From the NCBI RefSeq assembly GCF_036408855.1, contig NZ_JAZGJQ010000009.1, positions 1 to 64,000 of the forward strand: a DNA stretch of 64,000 nucleotides. Reading direction: 5' to 3'. The translations under genes and the position numbers were made by a program. Positions 42,100 to 52,200 of the stretch are shown here, piece after piece. This DNA is from Olsenella_K absiana. Its GTDB lineage: Bacteria > Actinomycetota > Coriobacteriia > Coriobacteriales > Atopobiaceae. Positions within the stretch are counted from its first letter, which is position 1, and the number at the start of each line of letters is the position of its first letter. The notes beneath the pieces are model-generated. The model ran no database searches. It was not told the origin of the DNA and saw nothing but the letters and a program-made list of their open reading frames with translations.

Positions 42100-44430
42100 C
42101 TAGGGGAACAGGATAGTCCTGGTGCCGTCCGAGGTCACCTGCGGCTCCGCGAGGAAGAAGTTGCGGGCGATGGCCTCCATCATGGTGCGCTCCATGTCGT
42201 GGAAGGAGCGGTACGCCTCGCGGCTGTACTCGAAGAGCGGGTTCCGCTGGGCGGTGCCCCTCGAGGTGATCGCGTACTGGAGCTGCTGGAGGTAGTCGAC
42301 CTCCTCGACCCAGCCCTCGTCGAGCGCCCGTAGCATGCAGGCCCTCGTGAAGTCCTGGAGCTCCTCGTCGGAGGAGAAGGACGCGGCCTTCTCCTCGTAG
42401 AGCCTGTCCGCGAGGGCTTCCAGTCGGCCCAGCAGCGCCGCGCGCGACGTGGCTCTCCCGTCCGCGGCGAGCTCGGCAGGGTCGAGCTCGTAGGTCAGGT
42501 TGTCCAGCACGTAGCGGTTGAGCTCCCCTTGGGTCGGACGGGGGTGCTCCCTGACATAGCGCTTTAGGTTCTCGTGCGCGATCGAGAGAACCTTGCCCTC
42601 CGCCACCGCGTCGCCGTCGAGCAGGCGGTCGCGGGCGGCATAGAGGATCTCGCGCTGGCGCCGTAGGATCCGGTCGTAGCGCACGGCCTGCTCGCGCGAG
42701 GAGACGCTCTGCTCCTCCATGGTCCTCTGGGCGCCGTCTACGATCGAGCGGATGCGCCGCCGCGAGGCCCTGCGCCCGCCGTCCAGGATCCTGTCGACCT
42801 TCTCCTCGTAGAGCTGCGTCACGATCCCGTCCTCGAGCGAGACGAAGAACTGGCTCGACCCCGGGTCGCCCTGGCGCCCGGCACGTCCGCGCGCCTGCCG
42901 CTCGAGGCGGGTGTTCTCCATGCGGCCGACGCCGATGACGGCGAGCCCACCCAGCTCGCGCGCTCCCTCGCCCAGCCTGATGTCCGTGCCGCGGCCTGCC
43001 ATGCCGGTCGAGACCGTCACGGCGCCCCTCTGCCCGGCGGCGGCGATTATCTGCGCCTCCCAGTAGGCGTTGTTGGCGTTGAGGACGTTGTGGGGCACGT
43101 GCCTCTCGACGAGCATGCGCGAGAAGACCTGCGTGTCCTGGATCGTTGCGGTGACGACGAGCACCGGCTGGCCGGTGCGGTGGTAGGCGAGGGCGGACGC
43201 GAGGGCGGCGGCGTACTGGTCCTCGGCGCTGCGGAAGTAGAGGTCGGGCAGGTCGGTACGGGCGAGCGGGCGGTGCGGCGGCACCACGAAGACCCGCTTG
43301 CCGTACACGCTCCTGAGCTCGGCGCGCGCGTCGGCGAAGGTGCCGCTCATGCCGCACATCTCGGGGAACAGCAGGAAGAGGTTCTGGTAGGTGATGGAGG
43401 CGACCGAGCGCTGCTCGCGCGAGAGCTCGAGGTGCTCCTTCTGCTCGAGGGCCTGGTGCACGCCGCCGCGCAGCCTCATGCCCGGCAGGAGCCTGCCGGT
43501 GGTGTTGTCAAGGAGGACGACCTCGCCCTTGTCGGAGATCACGTAGTCGCGCTCGCGCTCGAAGAGAGAGCGCGCGCGGAGCGCGAGCAGGATGTGGCGG
43601 TTGAGCTCGAAGCTCTCGCGTGCGAAGAGGTTGGGTACGCCGAAGAAGCGCTCGGCGTAGGCCACGCCGGCCTCCGTGAGCCAGCAGGCCTTGTCCTCCA
43701 CTTCGAAGTCGCGCCCCTCGCGCAGGGTCGAGACGAAGAAGTCGGCGCTCGGGTAGAGGTCGGACTGCACGCGCGGGGAGCCGGAGATGACGAGTGGCAT
43801 CTGGGCGCCGTCCAGGAGGACCGAGTCGGCCTCGTCGATGAGGACGAAGTCGAAGTCCCGGAGGAAGCGGTCCTCGGCGCGGGCGACGAGGTTGTTCAGG
43901 AGGTAGTCGAAAGCGAGGACGCTGTGGGTCGTGTAGAGGACGTCCGCCGCGTAGTTGGCGCGCTTCTCGTCGTTCGTGAGCGCCTGGCCGGGGGTCCTCC
44001 CCACGCCGGCGCGCTCCGTCACGCCCATGAAGGCGAACGCGGGACGCATCTGCTCGGCGTCTCGGTAGGCGAGGTACTCGTTCGCGGTGACGAGGATCGT
44101 GCTCCTCCCCGTGAGCGCATGGAGGTAGAGCGGCAGCGTAGCCGTGAGGGTCTTGCCCTCGCCCGTGCGCATCTCCGCCAGGCAGCCGGCCTCGAGCGCC
44201 ACGGCGCCGAGGACCTGCTCGTCGTAGGGGTAGGTCCCGAGAACCCTGCGGTCGGCCTCCGCCATGGCGGCGAACGCCTCGGGGAGAAGCTCGTCGAGCT
44301 TCCTGCCCGAGGCAAGCTCCGCCCTGAGGCGCGCGGTCTCGGCGGAGAGCTCCTCGTCGGAGAGGCCACGGGCGCGCCCCGCGCAGGCCCTCACGGCCTC
44401 CGCGGTCCTTCTCAGACGCCTGGTCATCAT
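42100..44430 (-). CDS. secA2: Accessory Sec translocase ATPase SecA2
   Basis: This 776-residue motor ATPase drives export of the glycosylated adhesin through SecY2. Walker A reads MRTGEGKT (about 87-94) and Walker B is LIDEADS (199-202 DEAD), with TTHSVLAFDYLLNN, GMSGT, STGMAGRGTDI and GRAGRQGDPGSSQFFVS of the helicase motor. It is shorter than the housekeeping SecA and lacks the C-terminal zinc-binding tail, as SecA2 proteins do. ATG 44430 overlaps the asp3 stop (ATGATG). Following gtfA and gtfB are in the canonical order. Confidence 0.95.
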   Translation of the reverse strand: MMTRRLRRTAEAVRACAGRARGLSDEELSAETARLRAELASGRKLDELLPEAFAAMAEADRRVLGTYPYDEQVLGAVALEAGCLAEMRTGEGKTLTATLPLYLHALTGRSTILVTANEYLAYRDAEQMRPAFAFMGVTERAGVGRTPGQALTNDEKRANYAADVLYTTHSVLAFDYLLNNLVARAEDRFLRDFDFVLIDEADSVLLDGAQMPLVISGSPRVQSDLYPSADFFVSTLREGRDFEVEDKACWLTEAGVAYAERFFGVPNLFARESFELNRHILLALRARSLFERERDYVISDKGEVVLLDNTTGRLLPGMRLRGGVHQALEQKEHLELSREQRSVASITYQNLFLLFPEMCGMSGTFADARAELRSVYGKRVFVVPPHRPLARTDLPDLYFRSAEDQYAAALASALAYHRTGQPVLVVTATIQDTQVFSRMLVERHVPHNVLNANNAYWEAQIIAAAGQRGAVTVSTGMAGRGTDIRLGEGARELGGLAVIGVGRMENTRLERQARGRAGRQGDPGSSQFFVSLEDGIVTQLYEEKVDRILDGGRRASRRRIRSIVDGAQRTMEEQSVSSREQAVRYDRILRRQREILYAARDRLLDGDAVAEGKVLSIAHENLKRYVREHPRPTQGELNRYVLDNLTYELDPAELAADGRATSRAALLGRLEALADRLYEEKAASFSSDEELQDFTRACMLRALDEGWVEEVDYLQQLQYAITSRGTAQRNPLFEYSREAYRSFHDMERTMMEAIARNFFLAEPQVTSDGTRTILFP

Positions 44431-44876
44431 GCGAGCCCCGTCACCTCCGTGATCGTGAAGGAGTGGAAACGCAGCGCATGCGCTCCGGCGCAGACGAGCT
44501 GGGCCTCGTAGCTGTAGGTCTTGAGCGGGCACCTGAGGTCGGCCTCGGGGCCGTCGACCACGAGCGCGCCCGCCTCCTCGCCGTTCTTGTCGAGGAAGGA
44601 GAAGCGCAGCAGGATGCCTTGTGGCACGTCCGACTCGAGGTCGACCGTGACGTGATAGGAGCCCTCGCCGTCGATGATGGGCAGCGTGGGCTCGACGCGC
44701 CTCTCCTGGAAGTTGACCATCGAGTGCCAGGTCTTGATCACCGTGCCCGCCGGCATGAGCTCGTTTGCGAACTCGACGTCGTCGTGAGCGTGGAAGCTGA
44801 TGCTCGAACCGTAGAGGTAGGCGTCGCTCGCGTACTCCTCCCAATAGACGGTCCAGCTCCTATCTTGGCTCGGCAT
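44427..44876 (-). CDS. asp3: Accessory Sec system protein Asp3
   Basis: This 149-residue protein lies between asp2 and secA2 and has the Asp3 pattern: an early WTVYWEEYASDAYLYGSSI, then FHAHDDVEFAN, MPAGTVIKTWHSMVNFQERR and a beta-sandwich-like second half. Asp3 forms a complex with Asp1 and Asp2 that guides and modifies the adhesin before export. The start overlaps the end of asp2 by 17 bases and its stop overlaps secA2. Small Asp proteins are weakly conserved, so the call rests on both sequence and order. Confidence 0.88.
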   Translation of the reverse strand: MPSQDRSWTVYWEEYASDAYLYGSSISFHAHDDVEFANELMPAGTVIKTWHSMVNFQERRVEPTLPIIDGEGSYHVTVDLESDVPQGILLRFSFLDKNGEEAGALVVDGPEADLRCPLKTYSYEAQLVCAGAHALRFHSFTITEVTGLA

Positions 44877-46371
44877 CAGCGTCCCCTCCCCTCCCGTATT
44901 CCCTGAGCACGCGGAGGTACTGGGCCTTGAACCAGGCCACGACGCCCGCGGTGTCGTCGTTGTGTCGGCCGTGCAGGCCCTTGCCGATTACCCGGGCGCC
45001 GCTGCCGCGCACGTGCGAGAGGAGCCTCGGGTAGGCGTCGCCGTCGTAGTCGTCCTCGATCATGTACGCGGCGAAGATCGTGCGCCCGGACCAGTCCGTC
45101 TCGTCGAAGCGGTCCCAGAAGCTGCGGTTCAGCCGTGCCACCGCGTCCTCGCCGAGGCCTCCGCACTCCTTCCGGAGCACGTCGAGCGAGGTCGGGAAGA
45201 CCGCCGGGCGCCTCAGGCGCTCGTTTGCCGCCACGTTGCCTAGGCTCAGCAGCGGCTTGCCCACGATCACATCGGCGCAGGGAATCATCGTAGCGTAGTA
45301 CAGCGCCGCGAAGGTGCCCATGGAGAGCCCCGAGAGGACGACGTCGCGCTCGGGGATCCCCAGGTAGTCGAGGGCCTCGTGGACGGCGTCCAGGACGAGG
45401 CGTCCGTAGTCCTCCCCGAGGTAGAAGTCTCCGCCCTCGAGCCTGGGGTCGCTCACGAGCAGGAAGGGGCAGCCGAGGCGCCGCATCATGTAGTAGCCCT
45501 CGAAGCCCTCCATGGTCTTGTAGCCCGAGAAGTACACGCATAGGGGCGGCTCGAGGTCACCCGGGTCGAAGTAGGTGAATAGCTCCTCGCGCGCGGGCGT
45601 GACCCAGCGCCTGCCACCGGGGAGGAACGCGCCCGCACCGCGGCGCGAGTGGCGGTCGTGGAGCGCCCGGATCTTGAGGGTGCCCCTCCCCCGCGCGTTG
45701 ATGGAGGCGAAGAGGGAGGCCGCGGGGCCGTCGTCCTCCACGGTCACGGGCTCGGCGAGGTCCTGCTCGGAGAAGCGCCGCACGTCCTGCACGGAGGAGA
45801 TGCTGCCGCGCACGAACTGCACGGTTTCGAGCTCCACCTCGACCCCGCCGTCCTTCTCGTACTCGAGCCAGAGGTCGAGCGCCTGGCCAGGCTCCACCGG
45901 GATGTTCGAGCGCCAGAAGGCGACCTGGCCCATCCGCTCGCCGAAGTCGCCGGAAAGGATGGCGCCGACCCCGCCGTCCCAGCTCACGTCCCCGCGGAAG
46001 CCGGGCGAGACGGCGAGCATGTGCGGGTCGAACTTCTCTCCGTAGGGCTTGGAGTAGTAGTTCCTCAGGTCCTTCTCGAGGATGCGTTGCACGTCGTCTT
46101 CGGAGAAGAGGCGCGCGCGCCGGCTTCGCACGAGGTGGCGCATGGGCGCGTCGAGCGCAAGGTCACGGGAGACGAACAGGCAGTAGGCGCGAACGTGCCT
46201 CTCGAGCCAGCGCGCCTCGTCCGCGACGAGCGGACGGCTGACGAAGGCGACGTCGTACTCGCGCGCGGCCTCGTCTAGCTCGGGCTCGAACGACCAGGCC
46301 ACGTCCTCGCCGAGCGTCGCACGTCGAGCGTAGTCCTCAGTCCCGAGCTGGAGCGCCCTGATGTCCGCCAA
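44860..46371 (-). CDS. asp2: Accessory Sec system protein Asp2 (alpha/beta-hydrolase-like O-acetyltransferase)
   Basis: This 503-residue protein has an N-terminal beta-rich part (starting IRALQLGTEDY) and a C-terminal alpha/beta-hydrolase domain. The nucleophile elbow is intact, GLSMGT with Ser350; likely acid residues lie at Glu439/Asp440 (MIEDDYDGDAY) and the histidine in GLHGRHNDDT (His470). In streptococci Asp2 O-acetylates GlcNAc on the serine-rich adhesin and is required for export. The triad suggests that activity is kept here. The start overlaps the asp1 end by 35 bases; the N-terminal family motif sits in this overlap and so supports it. Confidence 0.92.
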   Translation of the reverse strand: MADIRALQLGTEDYARRATLGEDVAWSFEPELDEAAREYDVAFVSRPLVADEARWLERHVRAYCLFVSRDLALDAPMRHLVRSRRARLFSEDDVQRILEKDLRNYYSKPYGEKFDPHMLAVSPGFRGDVSWDGGVGAILSGDFGERMGQVAFWRSNIPVEPGQALDLWLEYEKDGGVEVELETVQFVRGSISSVQDVRRFSEQDLAEPVTVEDDGPAASLFASINARGRGTLKIRALHDRHSRRGAGAFLPGGRRWVTPAREELFTYFDPGDLEPPLCVYFSGYKTMEGFEGYYMMRRLGCPFLLVSDPRLEGGDFYLGEDYGRLVLDAVHEALDYLGIPERDVVLSGLSMGTFAALYYATMIPCADVIVGKPLLSLGNVAANERLRRPAVFPTSLDVLRKECGGLGEDAVARLNRSFWDRFDETDWSGRTIFAAYMIEDDYDGDAYPRLLSHVRGSGARVIGKGLHGRHNDDTAGVVAWFKAQYLRVLREYGRGGDADAEPR

Positions 46372-47962
46372 TCCCGATCACCTCCTTCCACGCCCTCACG
46401 AGCTCCTGCGCACTGAACTTGCCTCCGATTTCGTACGAGGCGATCTGCGCCTCGTTGAAGTGCTCCATGCTTCCGAGGTAGAAATCCACCGCGTCCGCCA
46501 GCTCGCGCACGTCATGCAGCACCCTACCGTTCCTCCCGTCCACGACGTACTCGGTCGAATGGGCCGTGACCTGCGGCACGCCCATGCTCATCGCGGAGAT
46601 CTGCAGGAACTGGTCCGGCCTGGGCGAAAGGTCGACGACCACGCGCTGCTCGCGCATCGTTCGGCTCACGTGGAGCTCGTCCACGCACTGGCGCACCGAG
46701 AAGACGCAGGGCGGGTGGGTGCCGTCCTCCCCCTCCGGCAGCTCGTTCTCCGAGCGGCCTTCGCTGGGCTCTGCCATCGCGGGGTCGAGCCCGGCCCGTC
46801 CGAGCGTCGCGCGCACCCTCGAGAGCAGGTCTGCCGCCACGTCGTAGCGGGAGGAGCGCGTGAAGAGGCAGACGCGCGCGAGCCCGTTCTTCTCGGCCAC
46901 GTACTCCGCGAGGCACACCGCCACCGCGTCGAAGAGCACGTCGTCCAGGGCGTCGACGGCCACGAGCACGTTCTGCACGCGAAGGTGCAGGCTGTCGCCT
47001 ACCTCCACCCGTGTCTCGTAGGGCGAGATGACCCGAATCGGCGCCGCGATCGCGCCCGCCTGCGCGCGAACGCGGCTTGCCGTGGCCTCCTTGTCGGCGA
47101 CGACGCAGGAGCACGAGGCGAGAAGCGCACGCCCCGCCTCCGTGAGCCCGTCTCCCATGCGGCGGTCGAAGAAGGAGAGCACGGTCGTTCGTCCGCGCAG
47201 CGCGCGGGAGAGGACCGCAGAGTGCCGGGGGTGCATTGCGACGGTGAAGACGTCGTCGGGAGCGGCGTCGGCGAGGTAGTCCTCGAGGACCTCCTCGATC
47301 ACGTCGTCGACGCTTTCGTAGCGCTCGCGCCGGTAGGGCACCCGCCTCGTGCCCTCGACGCCGACATGCAGATACCAGGCGACCTTCGGGTTGACCACGA
47401 CGTGCCCGTCTGAGAGGGACTCCGCGAGCCTCCAGGTGCCATCCTCGTCGAAGAGGCGCCGGCGTACGGGGACGCCGTCCTGGAAGTCGACCTGGCACGA
47501 GACGAACCCGCGGTCGTCGTAGAGGTTGCGGCCGACGAGGGTGTCGTCTCGGAACAGGTCGACGCGGAACAAGTTGCCGTCCTCGGCGAACTCGACCTGC
47601 GCGTACTTCTCGCCCGCGAGCATCGCGACAACGGCGAAGGGCGTGTAGAGGAACTCCACGCCCTTGGGCCAGGCGAGGTCGCGGAACGAGAAGGGCCTCA
47701 TCGCGCGCGAGCGGACCGCCTGGATCGCGTCGAAGCACGACCACCAGGGGGCGTGGTAGACGCCCTGGCGATGCAGGAAGTGACGGAAGTTGGGCGCATA
47801 GCCCAAGAGGACGATCTGGAATGGAGCAACGTGGCGCCGGAAGAACAGCTGTACCTGCTTGACGGTGTCATCGAACTCCGTCACGTCCTTGGAGCGGTAC
47901 CAGAGGCGCTCGTTCTCTGACCACCCGTCCTGCCGGTACCAGGAGGGCACGAAGTACTGCAT
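46337..47962 (-). CDS. asp1: Accessory Sec system protein Asp1
   Basis: This 541-residue protein has a degenerate glycosyltransferase GT-B-like fold. The N terminus MQYFVPSWYRQDGWSENERL with FDDTVKQVQLFFRR is the Asp1 hallmark, followed by IVLLGYAPNFRHFLHRQGV and an acidic beta-rich central part. It forms the Asp1-Asp2-Asp3 targeting complex with the adhesin. It lies 16 bases after secY2 and overlaps asp2 by 35 bases. Catalytic residues are not expected in Asp1 and none are evident. Confidence 0.93.
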   Translation of the reverse strand: MQYFVPSWYRQDGWSENERLWYRSKDVTEFDDTVKQVQLFFRRHVAPFQIVLLGYAPNFRHFLHRQGVYHAPWWSCFDAIQAVRSRAMRPFSFRDLAWPKGVEFLYTPFAVVAMLAGEKYAQVEFAEDGNLFRVDLFRDDTLVGRNLYDDRGFVSCQVDFQDGVPVRRRLFDEDGTWRLAESLSDGHVVVNPKVAWYLHVGVEGTRRVPYRRERYESVDDVIEEVLEDYLADAAPDDVFTVAMHPRHSAVLSRALRGRTTVLSFFDRRMGDGLTEAGRALLASCSCVVADKEATASRVRAQAGAIAAPIRVISPYETRVEVGDSLHLRVQNVLVAVDALDDVLFDAVAVCLAEYVAEKNGLARVCLFTRSSRYDVAADLLSRVRATLGRAGLDPAMAEPSEGRSENELPEGEDGTHPPCVFSVRQCVDELHVSRTMREQRVVVDLSPRPDQFLQISAMSMGVPQVTAHSTEYVVDGRNGRVLHDVRELADAVDFYLGSMEHFNEAQIASYEIGGKFSAQELVRAWKEVIGIGGHQGAPARD

Positions 47963-47978
47963 CTAGAACCCTCCCCTC

Positions 47979-49175
47979 TCACATGAAGAAGCGGTAGGCG
48001 TCGTAGCGATAGTAGGACTTGAGCTCCTGGACGAGGCTGCAGACGATGCTCGCGAGGATCATCGTCGACGCGGGGGTCATAGCGAGCGCGGCCGGGATGG
48101 CACCGCTCAGGGAGAGCGCAAGCGATACGGCCATGCACGCCGCTTGCAGCAAGGCGCTCAAGAAGCTCCATTTGGCCACGAGCGCCGTCAGGAAGCGCGC
48201 GGTCTGTCCCCCGGCGTACATGCCCACGATGCTGTCGCCGTTGCGCTGCAACTGGTGCGCCGTCTCTCGCGGGTTCAGCATCAGAAACGAGAAGAGCAGC
48301 GAAAGCACGACAATCAAGACGAGGTAGACCGCCGCCCCGAGGGGCCGGGTGAGTACGAGCTCGTCGTGTGCGGCAGCGAGCGCAGCGTTTTCCGGGTGGA
48401 GGCTCGCAAGCATGTTGACCAGGAAGTACGGGAGAAGGAAGGCGGAGGACGCGAACATCACGGGCATGATGCCCATCGGGGCACGCTTGTAGGCGAGGTA
48501 GTTCTGGTCCGCATGGACGTTGTGGATGGAGACGCGCTGTAGCGGGAGCCTGATCAGCGAGTTCTCCATGAGGACGGTCACCGCGATCGCGGCGGCACAA
48601 ACCAGGCCGACGTCCGGAAAGTCGAGGAAGCGGTTATCTCCCATGCCCCGTGCGAGGGGAACGACGACGTTCACGAGGATGACGGGCATGGAGGCGCCGG
48701 CGCCGCGCCTCTCGTTCAGCATGCAGAGAACGGTGGTCAGCAGGGCGCCCGCGAACATCTCCAAGGTCACGACAAGACGGACAACCCCGGCGGGGCCTGC
48801 GTTGGGGTCGAGGGACAGGCCGAACGAGCGCATCAACGCCATGATGAAGGCAAAGGCGAGGGCGACCCTGAGCATCCAACGGTCGCTGCGAACCTTCGAG
48901 ACCTTGGCGCGCGACGCGGAGCTCCGGAACGCGAAGGCAACCTGGACGAGCAGGGAGGCGTTGATGTAGGGGGCGACGCCAAGGGTCATCATGGACTGGC
49001 GGTCGCGGCCTCCGCCGACGAGCATCGTGAGGAAGTACTGCCCTCCGACGCCGTCGGTCGTGGGCTTCGTGGTGACGCCATAGAGCGGCACGTACCAGCA
49101 GAGCAGGTAGATAAACACGACAAGGGCTGCGAACAAAACCCTATTGCGCAGCTCGTGCGTTTGTCGCTTGCCCAT
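47979..49175 (-). CDS. secY2: Accessory Sec channel SecY2
   Basis: This 398-residue channel protein has ten hydrophobic segments. The SecY family marks are retained in shortened form: MLVGGGRDRQSMMTLGVAPYIN in helix 1-2, the loop NYLAYKRAPMGIMPVMFASS, and helices ending LNPRETAHQLQRNGDSI. Charged cytosolic tips are reduced relative to the housekeeping SecY, as usual for SecY2. Only a weak AGGGGG site precedes ATG 49175. No asp4/asp5 (SecE/SecG-like) genes are seen in the 109-base gap to the adhesin gene. Confidence 0.92.
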   Translation of the reverse strand: MGKRQTHELRNRVLFAALVVFIYLLCWYVPLYGVTTKPTTDGVGGQYFLTMLVGGGRDRQSMMTLGVAPYINASLLVQVAFAFRSSASRAKVSKVRSDRWMLRVALAFAFIMALMRSFGLSLDPNAGPAGVVRLVVTLEMFAGALLTTVLCMLNERRGAGASMPVILVNVVVPLARGMGDNRFLDFPDVGLVCAAAIAVTVLMENSLIRLPLQRVSIHNVHADQNYLAYKRAPMGIMPVMFASSAFLLPYFLVNMLASLHPENAALAAAHDELVLTRPLGAAVYLVLIVVLSLLFSFLMLNPRETAHQLQRNGDSIVGMYAGGQTARFLTALVAKWSFLSALLQAACMAVSLALSLSGAIPAALAMTPASTMILASIVCSLVQELKSYYRYDAYRFFM

Positions 49176-49229
49176 TTGGAGTGTACCCCCTGCTTACTAC
49201 GTCCCCCTCTCTCCAAGAGGAAGGTTCGG

Positions 49230-49271
49230 CCTGGTCGCGCAGCCCGTCTTGGGAGTGGTCGCGCGACCAGG
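49230..49271. promoter_or_regulatory. Long-loop inverted repeat between the adhesin gene and secY2
   Basis: Perfect 11-base arms CCTGGTCGCGC and GCGCGACCAGG (20-base loop) lie just downstream of the adhesin stop. Without a T run it is more likely a partial terminator or mRNA end structure, allowing more adhesin than secretion transcript. Confidence 0.45.
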
Positions 49272-49284
49272 CACATCATCCTGC

Positions 49285-52200
49285 CTACTCCTGTATCCGT
49301 AAGGACACGGGTTCATTCAGCAAATCAATTTCTGATGTCGTGAGCCCGGCGTTCCCAGCGCTGCTTGCGGCGCTCTTGCCAGCATCTATTTCCTGCCCGT
49401 TCGCAGTGGTCGTCGTGAGGTTGCTCGAGAGCTCGCTGAAGGCGTCCGCCGCAGACATCCGCATGCTGTTGGAGGCGCTGTTGCTGTTCTCCGACTCTGA
49501 CTCAGAGGCCGCCGTAGACGCGGAGGCTGACTTGCTCTCGCTAGCCGCCGCGCTAGCGCTATCGCTCGAGCTGCCTCTCTGGCTCCTGCTCTGGGAGGTG
49601 TAGCTCTCCTCCGAGTGGGATTCGGAGAGGGTCTCGCTCCTCGTTGTGATCTCGCTTGTTGAGGGCGAAGCTGAGAAGGAGGCGTTTGAGCTGCCCGGAG
49701 CGGTCATGGCGCTGGCGACTGCCGCAGCAGCCGCCGCGGATATGGGAGCCGTGGCCGCTGCGGTCATCAGAGGCCTCGGCGTGACAGCGGCACTCGTCGC
49801 CGCGTTGGCAGACAAGAAGAGCGAGGTGCGCTCCGATGTGGATTCGGACTCGGAGGTGCTAACGGACTCCGACTCGCTCTCCGACTCCGACTCGGAGGCG
49901 CTGGCGGACTCGGACTCGGAGGTGCTAGTGGACTCCGGCTCCGAGGTGCTGACGGACTCGCTCTCGCTCTCCGACTCGGAGGTGGATTCGGACTCGCTCT
50001 CGGACTCGCTCTCGGACTCGGAGGTGGATTCGGACTCCGACTCGCTCTCGGAGGTGGATTCGGACTCCGACTCGGAGGCGGACTCCGACTCGGACTCGCT
50101 CTCGCTCTCGGAGGTGGATTCGGACTCGGACTCGCTCTCGCTCTCCGAGGTGCTAGTGGACTCCGACTCCGAGGTGCTGACGGACTCGCTCTCGGAGGTG
50201 GATTCGTACTCCGACTCGCTCTCCGACTCGCTCTCCGAGGTGCTGACGGACTCCGACTCGCTCTCGGAGGTGGATTCGGACTCCGACTCGGAGGCGCTGG
50301 CGGACTCGGACTCGGAGGCGCTGGCGGACTCCGACTCGGACTCGCTCTCGCTCTCGGAGGTGGATTCGGATTCGGACTCGCTCTCGCTCTCCGAGGTGCT
50401 GACGGACTCCGACTCGGAGGTGCTGACGGACACCGACTCGCTCTCCGACTCGGATGCGGACTCCGACTCGGACTCGCTCTCGGAGGCGGACTCGCTCTCC
50501 GACTCGGACTCGCTCTCGCTCTCGGAGGTGCTGACGGACTCCGACTCGCTAGCCAACAAAGACTCGCTTGCAGAGTCGCTTAGTGATGCACTCTCGGATG
50601 CGCTTGCAGATGTGCTGAGTACAGCGCTGGTCGAGGCGCTTTCAGATGCGCTCGTGGATGCGCTCGCTGATGCGCTGATGCTGGCGGCCCGACTCTCGGA
50701 CCTGTTTGCAGAGGCGGAGCCGCTCTCACTCGCCTCATTACTGGCAGAGGTGCTGGCCGAACTGCTCGCCTCCTCGCTTGCCGAGGTCGATTCGCTCAGC
50801 GACTCAGCCTGCGACCTGGCTGCGCTCGCAGAGTGCGATACGGACGTCAGCTCGCTACGGTGCTGCGAGTACTCGTCCTTGCCCTTCTCGAAGTCAGATT
50901 CCGAGAAGTAGTAGTTGCCCTTTATGCCGAAGTAGCCAGACCTGGCATCGCCATTCGCGTTCGTGTAGTTAGAGGCTGACCAACGGTCTGCAGCAAAGCC
51001 CTTGAACTTGCCCCACCAGTTGTAAAGGGGCGTCTTTTGCAGCACCATGATGCCGCCGATCTTCGAGGGATCGGAGTAGCCGGACAGCTGCTTGCCATTG
51101 CTGTCCATCAGGGCGTTGCCGTCCTTATCCACGGTGATGTAGTCGAAGTAGGCGTCCTGAGCCCGGCCCTTCTCGTCGAGGTAGGCGACGTGGACGTAGT
51201 TGCTGGTGCCCGAATTCTTCTCCCACGAGCCGTACTCGATCCTAGTGACCCTGCTGTCTTGGTAAAAGCTGTAGCGTACCAGCAAGTTGGCGAGGGTGTC
51301 GCCCGCCCTCCAGTAGTTGCCGTTGGCGGCCACGGATTGGTGGTTCCTGGCGGCGGCCTCCTGGATGGCATGGAGGTTCTGCCTCGCGACCTCGATCTGC
51401 GCGATCAGGTCCTCGAGGTACGCGTCTTGCAAGCCCGCCTCAGAGAACGAGTCGGAGACGGAGGCGTAGACCGAGTTCGCCTCGCTCACGGTCTCGGAGA
51501 GGCTGGCCGACTGGCTGGCCGCCCGCGACGCCTCCTCGGAGGACCTCAGCGAGAGGGACTCGCTCTTGGAGGAGGACGTGGACTCCGCGGACGCAGACTG
51601 GGAGAGGAGCGCGGACTCCTCCTGGGAGAGGGCTGTGGAGGCCGACTCGCTCTCCGACCTAGCCGCGCTGGTGGAGAGCGAGTCCGAGTTGCTCGCCGAC
51701 GTGCTCGCGGCAAGGATCGAGTCGTTCTGGCTCTCTGAGGCGCTTGCGACGCCCGAGACGGACTCGCTCGCCCTGGCTGAGGCTTCCTCTGAGGCGGAGG
51801 CGCTTTCGCTGGCGGCTAAGGCGCTGGCCGCAGCGGACTCGCTCTCGGATGCGAAGGCGCTCGCGGACGCGGACTCGTCGACGGCGGAGACGCTCTGGCC
51901 GTCGCTCTCCGAGCCGTCAGCGCGCGCGTCCTCCTGTCCTGCCTCTTCGCTGGTAGTCGTGGCCACCCTCGCGGCAGCCCGCCTCGGTGCGGCCTCCTCG
52001 CTGGGCTCGGCGATGGACTGGGAGTCGGCGGTGTCCTGGGAGGCGCTTGCCTTCGAGGCGCTCTCTGCGGGCGACTGGGAGGACCGCGTGGGCTCAGGCG
52101 CCGCCGAGACGGACTCGGAAGCAGTCTGCGAGGCGGACTCGAAGCTCTCGAGCTCGCTGTCCACTCCTTCCGTGCTGGCTGACTCCAGCTCCTTCGCAAA

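Noticed and set aside
42100..44844. Longer SecA2 start inside asp3
   Set aside because: The extra residues are an asp3 shadow; homology begins at 44430 with the ATGA overlap.
49836..50560. Possible CRISPR array in the repetitive region
   Set aside because: Units are six-base coding repeats with no spacers; they lie inside the adhesin gene.
49646..50911. Long plus-strand frame rich in Asp-Ser-Glu across the adhesin gene
   Set aside because: It is the reverse reading of the serine codon repeat; no ribosome site, and the minus-strand gene fits the accessory Sec locus.
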